The translations under genes and the position numbers were made by a program. Below are positions 45,599 to 57,429 of a DNA stretch of 64,000 nucleotides, piece by piece; the first letter of the stretch is position 1; the number at the start of each line of letters is the position of its first letter. Below the pieces are notes generated by a model, which was not told the origin of the DNA, searched no databases, and saw nothing but the letters and a program-made list of their open reading frames with translations. Origin of the DNA: Amorphophallus konjac (lineage: Eukaryota; Streptophyta; Magnoliopsida; Alismatales; Araceae); the NCBI GenBank assembly GCA_022559845.1, contig CM040121.1, forward strand, positions 348,600,243 to 348,664,242, read 5' to 3'.

Positions 45599-48500
45599 TG
45601 TCACGCCCCGAACAAGGCGGAAATATCGGGACGTACAGTTAGGGACACGCTGGCAAGAGAGAGAACTAATCTAAAATAATACACAAGTGCTACAAGATGG
45701 AAATACTAAATGATCATTAACAAACCACAACTGATACAATAACCTCAAGTTCAACTTAATACAACTGGAATAATCAACCACTAAAACTCAATAACATGAC
45801 TGAGACTAAAAGCTCTCCAAAACACAACTAAAGAAAGATAACACACTACTAACACACTAGAACTGATACACTCAAGACATCACTCCTGCCCTTCCCCATC
45901 GGTAAGCGCGTCACCTGAAAAGCCTGGAAAGGGGGGGAAAACACAACTATGAGCTGACGCTCAGTAGGAAATAACAGACAGGTATAAGTGATTAACAGTT
46001 TAATTACATTTTAAAATGTCATGCTACAAATGATAAAAACAATAAAAAGATAACGGTGATATCACGAAACAGAATTCAAAGATCTTGCAAGGTCAAGAAA
46101 TATAATGAATAGAATAGTAAGACAAGAATTTACTACAGGAGATAACGATAAAAAGTTGGCCATATCAAGACAATTCAAGTCATGTCAAGCACGTATGTAA
46201 TTTCATTTCCACGTCCAAGTAATAAGCAAGTAAAGTAACCACAAGTAGAGTATAGAACAGTGAAGAGTGGAAAGTGAAAAGTAGTAGAAAGTAATGTAGA
46301 GAGTAGTGGAGAGAGTAGTGGACAGTCCTAGATTTAACACATGTCAAGTACTGGTGCCAAATGCCACACCTAGTCATTCACCTCCCCGGGGGTACACGTA
46401 GTGTTCGGGCGCTCTTCCCAGGACAGACCGAGCCCTTAATTGTTTGCCAGGCATTGATTTCTTTGGATCAAAGATCCCACGAATCTAGACTTCCACAGTT
46501 TATGGCCAGAATTCCAAGGTTTAAACTAAGTAGCAATAACAACTTCACGTAGGAAAGAGATTCATTTCCAGAATTTCAAGGTAAGTATAATCATCAAGGA
46601 GATCGAAACCAAGTCACAACAAGAGTTAATCGTGCTGCGCTACTGTAAAACAGCAGCAATCAAACAAGCTAATCAACATATTAATCCTAATCACCAAGTT
46701 AAGATATCATGATTAACCATTATCATTTGCATTAGACAATTGCCAAGAAGCTGATTCAAGATGATAGGCAAAGAACAACTCCCACAGGAGTGAAATAGAA
46801 TGCATTAACAGAGATTTAGTTACACCATTAACCACTAATTATGTGGGTTTCTATTTAATCTTGTATGCATTGAAATGAAGATGATAAACGGTGTGTTTTT
46901 ACACTAAGTTTGCATGTATGGACCAATGTTAATTGAAACTAAAAAGGGTACATGAATAGGTCATTAGTTCCTCAAAAATGTAGTTTTCAATGTGATTAGG
47001 TTGAATGGATTGATTCCCCAATGATCCGGATTGATCCCCGGGTCAAAAACATCATTAATGGGGTCATACAGGGCATGGGTCGACCCATTGGGTCGACCCC
47101 TGGCATTCCAGGAGCCTTCCTGGGTGTGGGTCGACCCCTCAAAAAAAAAGCTTCATGGGTCGACCCATTGGATCGACCCCCTTCACTGGGTGCATGGGTC
47201 GACCCCATGGGTCGACCCCTACACTTCCAGAAGCGACGGGTGATTCCGTAAACCATGAAAACTCAATGATTTGGGGTCTAAATGAGTTGGGATTTTAACC
47301 AAATGCTCTAGGGTTCTTAATATACATACTAAGGTCATAAAATAAGAGATTGAAACAAGAAATTTGCTGAAAACTCAATCGAATCACAACCTATTTATGA
47401 TGAATACCTGAAGAACCTAGTTCTTGACATGCGTCTACTAAAACGTAGATTTCTCTCAATATACACAACGGAATTTGGGGCTTTTTATATCAAAAGAAAG
47501 CTAACTTAATGATGAATCCAACCATATACTATAAGCCATATGTGGATCAAGTTATCTAATCCAAAAATAGCCCGAAAATCAAGCTTCTACTTGAAGAACA
47601 TAATATACATCAAATTCTAGACATGCTCTTACTAAAAATCAAAATTCTCCAAGTATGCTCAATGAAATTTGGGGCTTCCTACGTTAAATGAAAGCTAACA
47701 ACATGCTTATTACATCATGTAAGTTAATTAGAGTTTGGTTGTTAGATCCTACCTCAAATCGGAGAGAGAAAACTCAAACCCTAGGATGAAGAACACTTGG
47801 ACAGCACCTCACAAAAAGCTCGATTTCTCCACGGACACCTAATGAAAATTGGGGCTTTTGCCACCAATGGATAGAGCTCGATGAGAGGAACAATTTGCTA
47901 TACTCATGATCAAGATTTGGTTGAGAATTCCTACCTCAATCGATGGATCAAAGAAGGATGAAGGAAAGCCAACGGCCTGCTGACCCACCTCACAAATCGA
48001 GCTAGATCTCTCCAGATCTGAAACTTCAGCGAACCCCACAGCAGCCAAATGAAAGAAGACTCGTAGGGCTTCATTTTGATAGCTCATAGAGCTTCTGGAG
48101 CCTTCGGAATTGGGAGTATTCGCTGCTGCAAGCTACGTGTTTAGAAACGGCGCCGAAATCCTTGACTTGACCAAACTATGTCGGCAGCACGTTTTGGGGC
48201 TAGGTTTACCTCAAATTGATTGAGGGTAAATGTTTCTTACATTGTGGCCTTCCATTTGCCCTTGATTTCAGATCATTTGGTCGAGTATTGAGGTCGAATT
48301 TCGTGTTTTAAACTAAGGGTTAGGTATGGGTCAAAAGTGTGCACTTTTGGGTTTAAACTCTAAATAGATCTTACCACGGATTTACAATGGCCTAATGCCA
48401 GAAGGAAAAGTTGTTATCTACATCGACCTAAATCTATTTACTATTTTTACAGATTTTTCTAAGGTAGTCGGATTATTACTTATACTATTCCGTAAATAGT

Positions 48501-48778
48501 TAAATGTTAAGTTCGGCAAACTAAGTTCACTAATTCGGCATAATAAATGATTTTCTTAGGCTTAAATGTAGAAGATAAAGTTGCTAAACAAAATTAATTC
48601 TACAAGATGTGATTTTTGGGGATTTTTAGAAAATAGTAGAAAAATGACTTATTCTATTAATTAATTAATTAATCTAATTAATTTGGATAATTCTCATTAA
48701 TTCGAATAACTTCAAATAAATTCTTAATAATTATAAATAACTTTCTAAATAAATTTCTAAAGAATTTGGGGTCTTACA
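45599..48778 (-). repeat. 5' LTR of element F (plus-strand right copy)
   Basis: A complete LTR of 3180 bases: plus-strand TGTCACGCCCC start, GGTCTTACA end. Compared with the left copy it has a 13-base contraction and one point change in the palindrome cluster (47077-47218), plus scattered single-base differences. Directly beyond it, D resumes at CTCTTGGCACC, equivalent to 36718. Confidence 0.92.
47077..47218. repeat. GGGTCGACCC palindrome cluster in element F 5' LTR
   Basis: Perfect copies start at 47077, 47090, 47128, 47157, 47196 and 47209; a copy with one change (GGATCGACCC) starts at 47170. One palindrome of the second pair has been lost by a 13-base deletion. Confidence 0.93.
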
Positions 48779-50560
48779 CTCTTGGCACCCCACCTAAAAC
48801 CGTTATGGTCATGGTGGACTTCATAGTGATCAAAGGTATGATAGCATACAACGCGATCTTCGGCTGAGGAATCCTCAGCCGAACGAAAGCGGTGCCTTCT
48901 ACCTATCACCAAAAGATGAAGTTCCCCACCAAAAATGGATTGGAGGAAGTCCGAGGTAACCAGGGAATGGGCCGAAGGTGCTATAATATCTCGGTTGAAG
49001 CCACAAGGCCGGACGGGAAAAACAAGGGCCCCCGGGAAGTCGGGGAAAAATCCGCAACCGCCGAACCTGGAGGCGAATTGCTAGCGGTTTTCCTAAACGA
49101 CGACCCGACCCTAGGAGTAAAGATCGGAGCAGACCTAACATCTGAGGTTCAACAGCAATACAAAGAGTTCCTTTCCGCGTACATCCGGGTCTTTGCATGG
49201 TCTGATGATCAACTCCCCAGGATACCAGAAGAGACGGTGGTGCTTAAGCTCAACCTCGACCCAACCATGAAGCCCGTGCAACAACGCAGAAGGAAGCATG
49301 CGCCAGAGAAGCAGACGATTATCAAGGAGCAGGTCACCAAGGGGCAGATGACTGGCCTTTTTAGACCGGTCCTGTACCCGACGTGGCTAGCTAACGTCGT
49401 CCTAGTGCCGAAAGCTTCAGGAAAGTGGCGAATGTGCGTGGACTTCACCGACTTGAATAAGGCTACTCCAAAGGATTGCTATCCCTTACCGAGCATCGAC
49501 CAACTGGTTGATTCAACCTCGGGCAATGAGATACTCAGTTTCCTGGATGCCAACTCAGGTTACCATCAGATCAGAATGAATCCGGAGGACATCGAGAAGA
49601 CCGCCTTTATCACCGACTTCGGCGTATACTGCTACACCCGGATGCCTTTAGGGTTGAAGAACGCTGGAGCAACGTATTAGAGGTTGGTCAACCATATGTT
49701 CAAGGGACAGCTCGGCCGGAACGTCGAGGCCTATATTGACGACATGCTCGTCAAGACCCCCAAGGCCAAGAACCACTTCGCCGACCTAGCTGAGACCTTC
49801 GACACCCTCCTGAAATACAATATGAAGCTCAATCCCACCAAGTGCGCCTTCGGAGTAAGGTCCAAGAAATTTTTGGGCTTCTTAGTCACCCAGCGTGGGA
49901 TCGAGGCCAACTCCGACAAGGTCCAGGCCATCCTGGACATGCGCCCACCCACCTGCATCAAAGACGTTCAACGTCTGACTGGACGCATTGCCGCACTCAG
50001 TAGATTCCTGTCCTGCGCGGCTGAACGATGCCTACCCTTCTTCAAACTGTTGAGGGGGCCCAAATTGGCATCTGCCACATTCACGTGGGATGAGGAATGC
50101 CAAATAGCGTTTGTCGAGCTTAAGGAGCTCCTAGCTTCGCCCCCAATGCTTTCCAAGCCTGTCCCAGGGGAAGCCTTGTATCTCTATCTCACGGCAACTC
50201 CATCCACAGTTAGCTCGGTCCTAGTCAAAAAAGAGTTGGGAATCGAGAGACCAGTCTACTACACAAGCAAGGTGCTCAACGAGGCCGAGAAAAGGTACCC
50301 CGCAACCGAGAAACTCGTGCTAGCGTTGGTTACCTCGGCCAAGCACCTCCGACCCTATTTCCAAGGGCACTCCATCACCGTGTTGATCGGCGAACCATTG
50401 AAGAGGATCCTCGCTCACCCTGAAGCCTCGGGACGCCTCGTCAAGTGGGCCATCATGCTCGGGGCTTACGATATATCGTATCAGCCTCCCTCGACTATCA
50501 AAGGCCAGGCGCTCGCCGACTTCATCGCCGAGAGCACCATTCTGATTGAAGAAAGATCTC
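48779..50560 (+). pseudogene. pol: RT and first (degenerate) RNase H of element D (right of F)
   Basis: The first 895 bases repeat 36718-37612. RT then continues past TAG at 49678 to YIDD at 49732-49743, FLGFLVTQRGIEANSDKVQAI and FTWDEECQIAF. The following RNase H-like region (LYLYLTATPSTVSSVLV, KRYPATEKLVLALV, YFQGHSITVL) lacks the catalytic aspartate normally in the TDAS motif. This matches the degenerate first RNase H known in Tat elements. All pol stops on this side of F (49678, 50764, 51142, ~51326, 51646, 51970) lie in one frame, with no frameshift to 52290. Confidence 0.9.
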
Positions 50561-51141
50561 CGTCCACACCCGGACTGACCTGGGAACTGTTTGTCGATGA
50601 ATCTTCCAATTCAGCCGGAAGCGGTGCCGGCATCCTCCTGAAGTCCCCCGAAGGAGCAGAGCTACAGTACGCCCTGAAGTTCAACTTCCAAGCATCCAAC
50701 AACGCTTCCAAGTATGAGGCCCTCATATCGGGAGCCCGCATGGCCCGGCGGTTAGGGGTTGAGTGAGTCAGGATTCACACCGACTCCCAACTGGTCGCTA
50801 GCCAGGTCAACGGCGATTATGAAGCTCGGGAGGCACCGATGATCAAATACCTCGAACTGGTCAAGACTATGGCACAACAGTTTGAGAGTTTTGAGGTAGT
50901 TCGAATAGCTCGGGAGGAAAACTCCGGAGCGGACGCCCTCTCTCGGCTGGCCTCCTCTCTTGACCCTGAGGGTACTCGATCAGTCCTTCTCGAAGAGCTA
51001 GACCCGAGCATCGATTCGGAGCTCCTAGCTGTTGACTCAGCATCCCCAAGCGACTGGCGTGCCCCCTACCTGTCGTGGCTCCAAGACACCCAGGAGCCTC
51101 CCGACCCTCGGGAAGCCCGAAGATTGAAATACCAAGCTCGA
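50561..51141 (+). pseudogene. pol: Second, archaeal-type RNase H of element D
   Basis: TWELFVDESSNSAGSGAGI begins a complete RNase H fold. The four acidic residues are visible: D in FVDESS (~50591), E in SKYEALI (~50714), D in HTDSQL (~50779) and D in GADALSRLAS (~50930). This extra domain between the first RNase H and integrase is diagnostic of the Tat lineage and is thought to compensate for the degenerate one. TGA at 50764 interrupts it between the second and third acidic residues. Confidence 0.88.
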
Positions 51142-52290
51142 TGATTCGTCACTCTGGATGGCGCACTTTACCGGAGATCCTTCTCTGGCCCTCTTTTGAA
51201 GTGCCTCGGTACCGACGAAGCCAACCGAGCGATCGAAGAAGTTCACGAAGGTCTGTGCGGAGCGCATTTGGGGGGAAGGTCGCTCACCAGGATCTTGCTA
51301 CGGCGAGGTTATTGGTGGCCCACCCTATAGCACGACTGCTCGGCCTACACACAACGTTGCGACCGTTGCCAGCGATTAGACCACTTGGTCCATCAGCCAG
51401 CAACGGAGCTTATCACCCTAGCCGAGCCTTATCCTTTCGCTCGTTGGGGAATCGACATCCTCGGGCCATTCCCCACGGCCCAGGCCCAGAAGAAGTTCAT
51501 TATCGTCGCCATCGACTACTTCACTAAGTGGATCGAGGCCAAAGCCACTGCATGGATCACCGAGACAGTCGTCTGGAATTTCGTCTGGAAGTCGATCATC
51601 TGTCGCTACGGCATCCCCCGGGTGATAGTGAGCGATAATGGTCGGTAATTTGATTCTCAGTATTTTCGAGACAGATGCGCCGACCTCAATATTCGCAATC
51701 ACTTCACTTCGGTCGCCCACCCTCAGGCTAACGGGCTGGTCGAAAATGCCAATAAGACTATCTTAAAAGGCATCAAGACTAGGCTCAGCAAAGCCAAGGG
51801 CAGTTGGCTCGAGGAATTGCCGAACGTACTTTGGTCGCACAGAGCGACTCCCAGAATGGCAACCGGTGAAAGCCCCTTTCAGCTGGCGTACGGTACCGAG
51901 GCCGTGATCCCGTTGGAGATTGGCAACCCCTCCCTCCGAGTCATCTGCTTCTCGTCCGAGGTAAACGACTAGAAACTGCTCGAAAATCTTAACTTAGCAG
52001 ATGAAATCCGGGAGATTGCCAGCATCAGAGCAACGAAATACCAACGCCGCCTCACTCGATACTATAACGCCAAAGTCCAAGACAGACACTTCCAGCCGGG
52101 AGACTTCGTCCTCAGGAAAGCCGAAGCCTCTCGACCACTTGAGGCGGCGGGCAAGTTATCCCCTAACTGGGAAGGCCCCTATCGAGTGGTCGAGATGCTC
52201 GGAAAAGGAGCATACCGTCTATCTACGATGGAAGGAGAGCACATCCCTCGGACCTGGAACGCAACTACATTACGCAAGTTATACTTCTGA
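51142..52290 (+). pseudogene. pol: Integrase of element D
   Basis: The HHCC finger spans HEGLCGAHLGG to CDRCQRLDHL (~51240-51385), with a stop at ~51326 inside it. The core includes WGIDILGPFP (first D), VSDNGR followed by TAA at 51646, and HPQANGLVENANKTIL with the catalytic glutamate (~51735). The C-terminal domain includes SHRATPRMATGESPF, YGTEAVIP, FQPGDFVLRKAEASRP, LSPNWEGPYRVVEML and ends TTLRKLYF at 52290. There is no chromodomain, as expected for Tat. Confidence 0.9.
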
Positions 52291-53546
52291 GTACTGAGTA
52301 TTGTGCAAACAACATGAGATAAAACAAAAGGCTCCTTTCTTTTTATTCAAACAACCTGTTTGTACATCAGGAAGGCCGAAGCCAATAGAATACATGTCAA
52401 AAAAGCAAAAGGTCCATCTAGCACCGTCGTATGAGCCCATCGCTCGGCTGACTCGGATGACCTTCCTGCGTCTAGCCACTGACTCTGCCTCGTGTAGAAA
52501 CTAGCTTGGATAAAGGATAGTTGACCCCGTTGGCTCGGGCAGCTCGAGACAAAGGTGACAGAGGGATTAAGAAAGAGAAGGCTACCTTCCAAGTTGAACT
52601 TGGAAGAGAAGGGGGAGAGGGAATGCATATGAAAGCATCTTCCCCGCCAAACTACCAACTCTTTGGAAGAAAGAGAGTGCAGGCACCCTCCGAAGAGTGA
52701 AAGAAAGGAGGACCAGAGCAGAAGAGAGAAAAAGAGGCTGCCAGAAAGAAAAAGAAACCAGCAGAGCTGGATGAGGAGGCAAGGGAAGGCCCGGAAGGGA
52801 TGGAGCTTAGTCGGCTTCCTCCTCCCATCCGTGAAGCGAGCAGGAAGGGACGAGCAGCAGGGATGTCTGATGCCCCCATCCGTCCTCCATCTCGCCCTCC
52901 TGCTAGCTCCGTCAGAACTGATAAAGGGAAAACGGCGTGCCTCCGCACGTCGAACCCTTTTCAAGTCTGCCCGCCGGCCATCGAATCCTCTTCAAGTCCG
53001 GAGCAGCAAGAACTCTCTGCCCCCCGTCGTCGGCAGCCTCATCTTCCGGAGCTTCCTCCATGCTCCGAATACAACGGCACAACGCTACGTGAAGAAGGAA
53101 TGAGGAAAGACTGTCAGGGAAAACCCTAAGCGATAGAGAGAAAGGGACGCCCTTCAGTCCTTTTTATAGACGAAGGGAGGCTACTTGCCTTAAATGATTT
53201 CCCTCCTCTTGAAAACACGCCAGAAGGATTTCTCCCTACGAACGGTCACCTCAAACTTCTCATCTTCCGCGCCAGCGGGACACACGAAGTGGCCAGGCAT
53301 TTCAAGCGTGAGCAAATGGAAAGACACCCTGTCAGACGCTCACCCAACCACTATGCGAGATTCACATAGAAAATATCGGTTCTTTCCAACCACTGTAGAT
53401 ACACTGAACAAAATACGGCAATGGCGATATGGAATAGATAAGTCTTCATCACAATGCTACTGCCTTATTTATCTCTACACAAAAAAGGAAGTCTTTTTCT
53501 TCAAAAAGGGAAAAGGTATACAAAAAGAAGAAGCGAAACAGATACA
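52291..53546 (+). other. Region between integrase and antisense gene of element D
   Basis: It contains no recognised domain in either direction. The minus strand reads CTATAAAAAGG around 53168-53158, followed about 40 bases on by TTAGGGTTTTCCC. This is a TATA plus telo-box-like arrangement, but the short minus-strand frames downstream (for example 52964-52347) resemble no known protein. Confidence 0.5.
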
Positions 53547-56189
53547 TCAGGCCTCTAGCCCACCTTGAAGACCGGAAGTAGAGGGCTCGAGCGGTCTGCC
53601 CCCGGCAGCCTCAGCGAAGGCCGACCCTGGCACCGACCCCACCGGCGTGGGAACTGCCTCGGTTGCGTGCCCTCCCGAGGCATCCAGAGTTGGTGACCCC
53701 TCGGATGATGAGCCCTCGGGATCCTCTTCATCCTACGCCGAAACAGAGGAACTGGAGGATGACAAGTCCGAGTCATAACATTGACCAGACGGGAAGTCAA
53801 CCACGTCGGACGCCTGCTCCTCGGCATAAGAGATGGCCCGGTTGTAGCCCTACTGGAACCCCTTGCGGATGCCCCGGCGAAGTCCTAGCTCGTAGTAGGG
53901 GAGGACAACCTCCTTAAGGTCGAACTGGTAAGCCTCTGAGCTTTTGTATTGCTCGAGAGCCTCCGCCCCTGCCGATCCCACCCTACCAGCGAGCTCGGCC
54001 TCCCTCTGCTCCGCCTCGGCTGCCTTACGCTCGGCCTCAACAGTCCGCCCTTCGACCACCACCACCTGCTTCTCCGACTCAGCTCGATCAACCTCGGCCA
54101 CGCGCCAAAGACGCTCAGCTTCCTCCGCGCGGTCTACTAGCTCGGCACGCTCGGTCTCCCACCGGTCGTCCAGCTCAACGCGTGCTAAGCGCTCCTCTTC
54201 GAGGAGCCGGTTCTTCCTCTCGAGCGATTCACGGGCCTTGGCTAGCTGCTCGGCTAGCGCCCGGGTCTCCACTTGGCTTGACCGTACCAGCTCACTGATT
54301 GAGGAAAGCTCCCGCTGAAGCCCGACACACTCCTCGACGAGCCGAGTCAACCTCCTGTCTGACCCACCGAGGGTCCAGGCCAGGTTCACTCGCTCCCACT
54401 TCGATCGAGCATACGCTTCTGCCAGAACCGCCCCCATCTGGGCCAGGGCCAAGCCGCCCTCCATAACCCCGGCGAGAGCCATGGACGGGGAGTGCTGTCT
54501 ACCTCCCCCCCTCACCTTCGCGGATATACCACGACATGCCTGGTGCAGGGGGCCCGAGATACCCAGCCGCTCCAAGGCCGCCGGAACGGAGAACCCCCCA
54601 TCGCCCGATGCCCCATCGTATGGCCCGGATCGAGCCCCAACCTCAGTCGCCCCTCGCGCCCCGTCCGGATTTTCCTGCGGCCTCTCAACATGGACCGGCT
54701 CGACACTAGCATCGCCACCTGAAGCGCCAGCCTCAGCCGCGATCACAGCATCCCCAACTTCGGCCATGGCCCCTTCGGCTCCGGCTGAGGGGAGAGCCGG
54801 GTCGGCCCCGCTGCCGGTTGCAGGGGCACCCTCGGCCCCCTCGGTCCCGGCCAAAGGAAGAACCGAGCCCGCATCGTCGCCGCCCGCAGGGGCAGCCCCG
54901 ACCTCCTCGGCCCCCTCTAGCTAGGCAGATGGGAGAGCCCGCCTGGTAGGGTCGGCCCCACTATGCCTGGCAGAGGGTGAGCCATGGTAGGGTCGCCTTC
55001 GACTACGGGTACGACCCCGGCCTTCTTGGCCTACTTTCTGGCCCTCGCAGCGGCCCGGATCATACCCTCCACAGGGTCCTTGCGCTTGGGTCCCCGCGGT
55101 CTGGAGGATTCACCCTGGGCCACTCCCTTGCCCTTATCTTTGGTTCGGGAGTGACCCACGGGAGCAGTCGGTTCGTCGGCAGTTGAGTCATCTCCAAGCT
55201 CGATCACCTCTGCGGCCTCCTTCAGAGGCTCCCGTCTGGTGTCTGCACGAAGAAGAAGACGTGTTTAGAAAAAGAAAGATGACCCCCACATCCGAAGGAA
55301 AATCTAAGTTGTGGCACCTGAGCCCGACGGGTGCAGCCGCGTGAGAAGACACCGCTCGATATTCTCCGGTGTCACCAGTTCCTCGGTGGACTGGCGGTGC
55401 TTCAGCAGGATGGCTACGTACTTCTCCACGTGAGGGGGGAACTCGTTCTATCTAGGAGGGATATTAGGGTGGAAATTTGGGATTATCTAGGCACCTCCAG
55501 GTTTCCTCCACTAAACAAATCCCCACCCAGAAGAATTGGGTCTTCCACCCCTTATGTGAAGAATCCTTCGCCGCCAAAGAGATACAACTCCTATTCCGCC
55601 TCGCCTAGATGAAATAGAAGCCCTTCTCAGCCGAAGGATGTGCTTTCAACTCAAAGAAATAGTGGAAGAGGTCCATGGAAGGAGGAACTCCGCACTGACT
55701 ACAGAGAATACGGAAGGCGGAAAGGAGGAGATAAGAGTTGGCTACCAACTGAATGGGCGCCAACCGAAAAAAATCAAGAAGCTGAAGGACGAAAGGTTCG
55801 AAAGGAAGGCGGAATCCACCCTTCCACGATAGAAGAAACATACAGATGTGGCCTGTACGAGAGTCCAGGCTCATCTCGTATGGAGTAGTAGTGGCAAAAC
55901 TGAACTTGTGGGGCAGGCGATACTGGTGCTCCAGCCTCCTCACATCTGCCTCCCCCAGTTCGCTGCAGTTGGGGACCGGCACCCTCACCGCCGGCTCGTC
56001 CTCCCACTCCTCAACATTTGGGCGCTGGCCCGCCATGGAGTCAGGAGAAGACTCTGAGGAAAGGTGGTCCCGAGACCCTGAAGATTCTGGGGGAGGAGGA
56101 AGCTACCGGACGGCCTTCGCGGTTATCTCCGCCAACTCCTCAAATGCCACCGCAAGCCTCTGCTCCTCCGTCGTGTCCTCACGGCGCAT
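53547..56189 (-). pseudogene. Antisense gene of element D (plant 'putative gypsy-type transposon' / Transposase_28-like, with coiled-coil tail)
   Basis: On the minus strand the probable ATG is at 56189 (MRREDTTEEQRLAVAFEEL). TAG at 56105 interrupts it, after which the same frame continues into 56036-55605. That stretch has a domain typical of this plant family: GFRLPFEPFVLQLLDFF, LVANSYLLLSAFRILC, MDLFHYFFELK, GFYFI. A further conserved exon (PHVEKYVAILLKHRQSTEEL) lies near 55435-55320. A 75-base GT-AG intron fits at 55317-55243, joining two open frames. The last exon carries a GC-rich alanine/glycine linker and a long coiled coil (~54390-53900, in the frame 54854-53850), ending near 53547. 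Antisense extra ORFs are described in Tat elements; their function is unknown. Several stops and frameshifts disable this copy. Confidence 0.7.
55243..55317 (-). other. Probable intron in the antisense gene of element D
   Basis: The minus strand reads CAG|GTGCCAC at the donor and a TTCTTCTTC-rich tract then GTGCAG|AC at the acceptor. Removal joins TRLHPSGS to DTRREPLKEA in frame, while the unspliced frame meets a stop within the intron. Confidence 0.6.
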
Positions 56190-56511
56190 CGAAGAGCCCC
56201 AAAAACAAGAACGAAGGAGAGACAAAACCCTAAAAGACGGAGGGAGTCCGGAATGACAACAAGCGCCCAACGGCTATAAACCCACGCGGAAGGCGGCGCG
56301 TCGTTCCGACCTCTGAGAAAAGGGGGCCCATTCAGTTCAAATCTGTCAAGATCATCATTATCACGGGCCCAGGTGACCACGACACGTGGCTTCCTAACAC
56401 CGCCAGATCTCCACCCACCTGAGCCATGCTGGTCCGAAACCCCAAACAGCTACTCGTCCGAGTTTACTAAAGCTCGGGAGTAGGAGGGGGACAAGTGAAG
56501 AGGGGGATTTC
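56190..56511 (+). other. 3' non-coding region and polypurine tracts of element D
   Basis: It includes G-rich runs TAGGAGGGGGACAAG (~56481-56495) and GAAGAGGGGGATTTC (~56497-56511), the latter touching the 3' LTR as the likely plus-strand primer. The opposite strand holds the presumed promoter of the antisense gene, with TTTAGGGTTTTGTCTCTCC near 56235-56217. Confidence 0.65.
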
Positions 56512-57279
56512 TGTAGCCCAATTAAGAGTAGCCAAACTAGGCCCATCAGGACCGAACGAGGCTCAGCTCATCCAAGTGACAGCCCTCTAGGGCCCACTTC
56601 GACCAAAAAAGCCCAAAAAAGATCACTCGGGATCCCATCCTTCCTCGGCGGCCCTTAGGCTCGGAAGGCCCGAACGTCAGAACGGAGGAAGACCCACACC
56701 TGAGCTATCCCTCCAACGGGATAAGGGTGAGCGCTCCGCGCCCACTCCGATCTGACTGCATCCGAGCTATGCCTATCACTCGGATAGGGCTGGCACTTCC
56801 TATGCTCGGATCGACTGACCAGTGTTTATCCATGCAGCCGTTGAAAGTCCTTTATGTGCAAGAGTTTAGGGGGATAGGGGAGCCACGATCCCCCAAGGCC
56901 ATGAAGAGCCCATGACGAGGACGTAACGATCCCGCGATGAGGACGTAACGATCCCGCGATGCCTGAAACTCCTCAGCTTATGGGACTCATCAGGGGAGCT
57001 CGCTATATAAACCAGGGACTCCCTCCGGCGGCAGGTAAGGCAGATACATGCCTAACACTCCCTGAGCAGGAACCACTTCACCATCTTAGTGTTGGGGGAT
57101 CTCGTGCACTTCTTTCTACCTCCCTCAATACCTTCCACCATTGCTCCACTGACTTAAGCATCGGAGGGTCTCCCCAGGGAACCATCCCTGGGCCTCCTGA
57201 TTCATTTCCCTTTCTCTGCAGTTCACTATCTGGTGATCACCCTCCCAGCTCAGAACCAGCGCGAGATCACGCGCCTTCA
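56512..57279 (+). repeat. 3' LTR of element D
   Basis: At 768 bases it is the partner of 33981-34728. It retains the 34-base segment (56991-57024) with TATATAAA at 57004-57011, and has two copies of the 22-base GAGGACGTAACG unit at 56917-56960. It ends GCGCCTTCA, after which E sequence resumes. Confidence 0.9.
57004..57011 (+). promoter_or_regulatory. TATA box of element D 3' LTR
   Basis: TATATAAA in GCTATATAAACC context. The same context occurs on the minus strand in C's LTR (24657-24664) but is deleted from D's own 5' LTR. Confidence 0.65.
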
Positions 57280-57429
57280 GACCTATTGCGCCTTGATCCG
57301 GACACTTTGGAGCACTACCACAGTCAGGCGGACCCATACTTGACGGGGTCGAGTTCTCCCCACCCCGGGGGATTTGATGAGGGCATCTCACAGTGCTCTC
57401 TTTGGCTCGGATCGCCTGCATCACTTTGA
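57280..57429 (+). pseudogene. pol: End of element E chromodomain protein, displaced by D
   Basis: The frame starting at 57280 reads DLLRLDPDTLEHYHSQADPY and a serine/glycine/proline tail (SSSPHPGGFDEG). It is the expected C-terminal continuation of the chromodomain cut at 33980. The polypurine tract CCGGGGGATT lies in this coding sequence, and the frame runs past the LTR start at 57375 to TGA at 57427. Confidence 0.75.

Larger units (their letters stand above)
37612..48778 (-). mobile_element. Element F: Del/Tekay-type chromovirus (Ty3/gypsy), nearly intact
   Basis: Two near-identical ~3.2-kb LTRs (37613-40795 and 45599-48778) flank a minus-strand gag-pol. The PBS at 45591-45580, long single gag-pol frame, two-knuckle gag, RT with FIDD and C-terminal chromodomain ([15 protein letters not shown]) fit the Del/Tekay lineage. 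The left LTR lacks its terminal ~11 bases, and no target duplication is present (CCAC before, CTCTT after). The very low LTR divergence makes F the youngest large element here. Confidence 0.9.
33981..57279 (+). mobile_element. Element D: Tat-lineage Ty3/gypsy retrotransposon with antisense gene (interrupted by F)
   Basis: LTRs at 33981-34728 and 56512-57279 flank a large internal region: Tat-type PBS, gag, protease, RT, degenerate RNase H, a second archaeal-type RNase H, integrase and an antisense gene. The double RNase H and antisense extra ORF are described features of the Tat lineage (Ogre/Retand group). D sits in E's chromodomain, but no matching 5-base duplication is seen (ATTTC before, GACCT after). 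F interrupts D, and 895 bases of D occur on both sides of F. All D frames carry stops. Confidence 0.88.
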
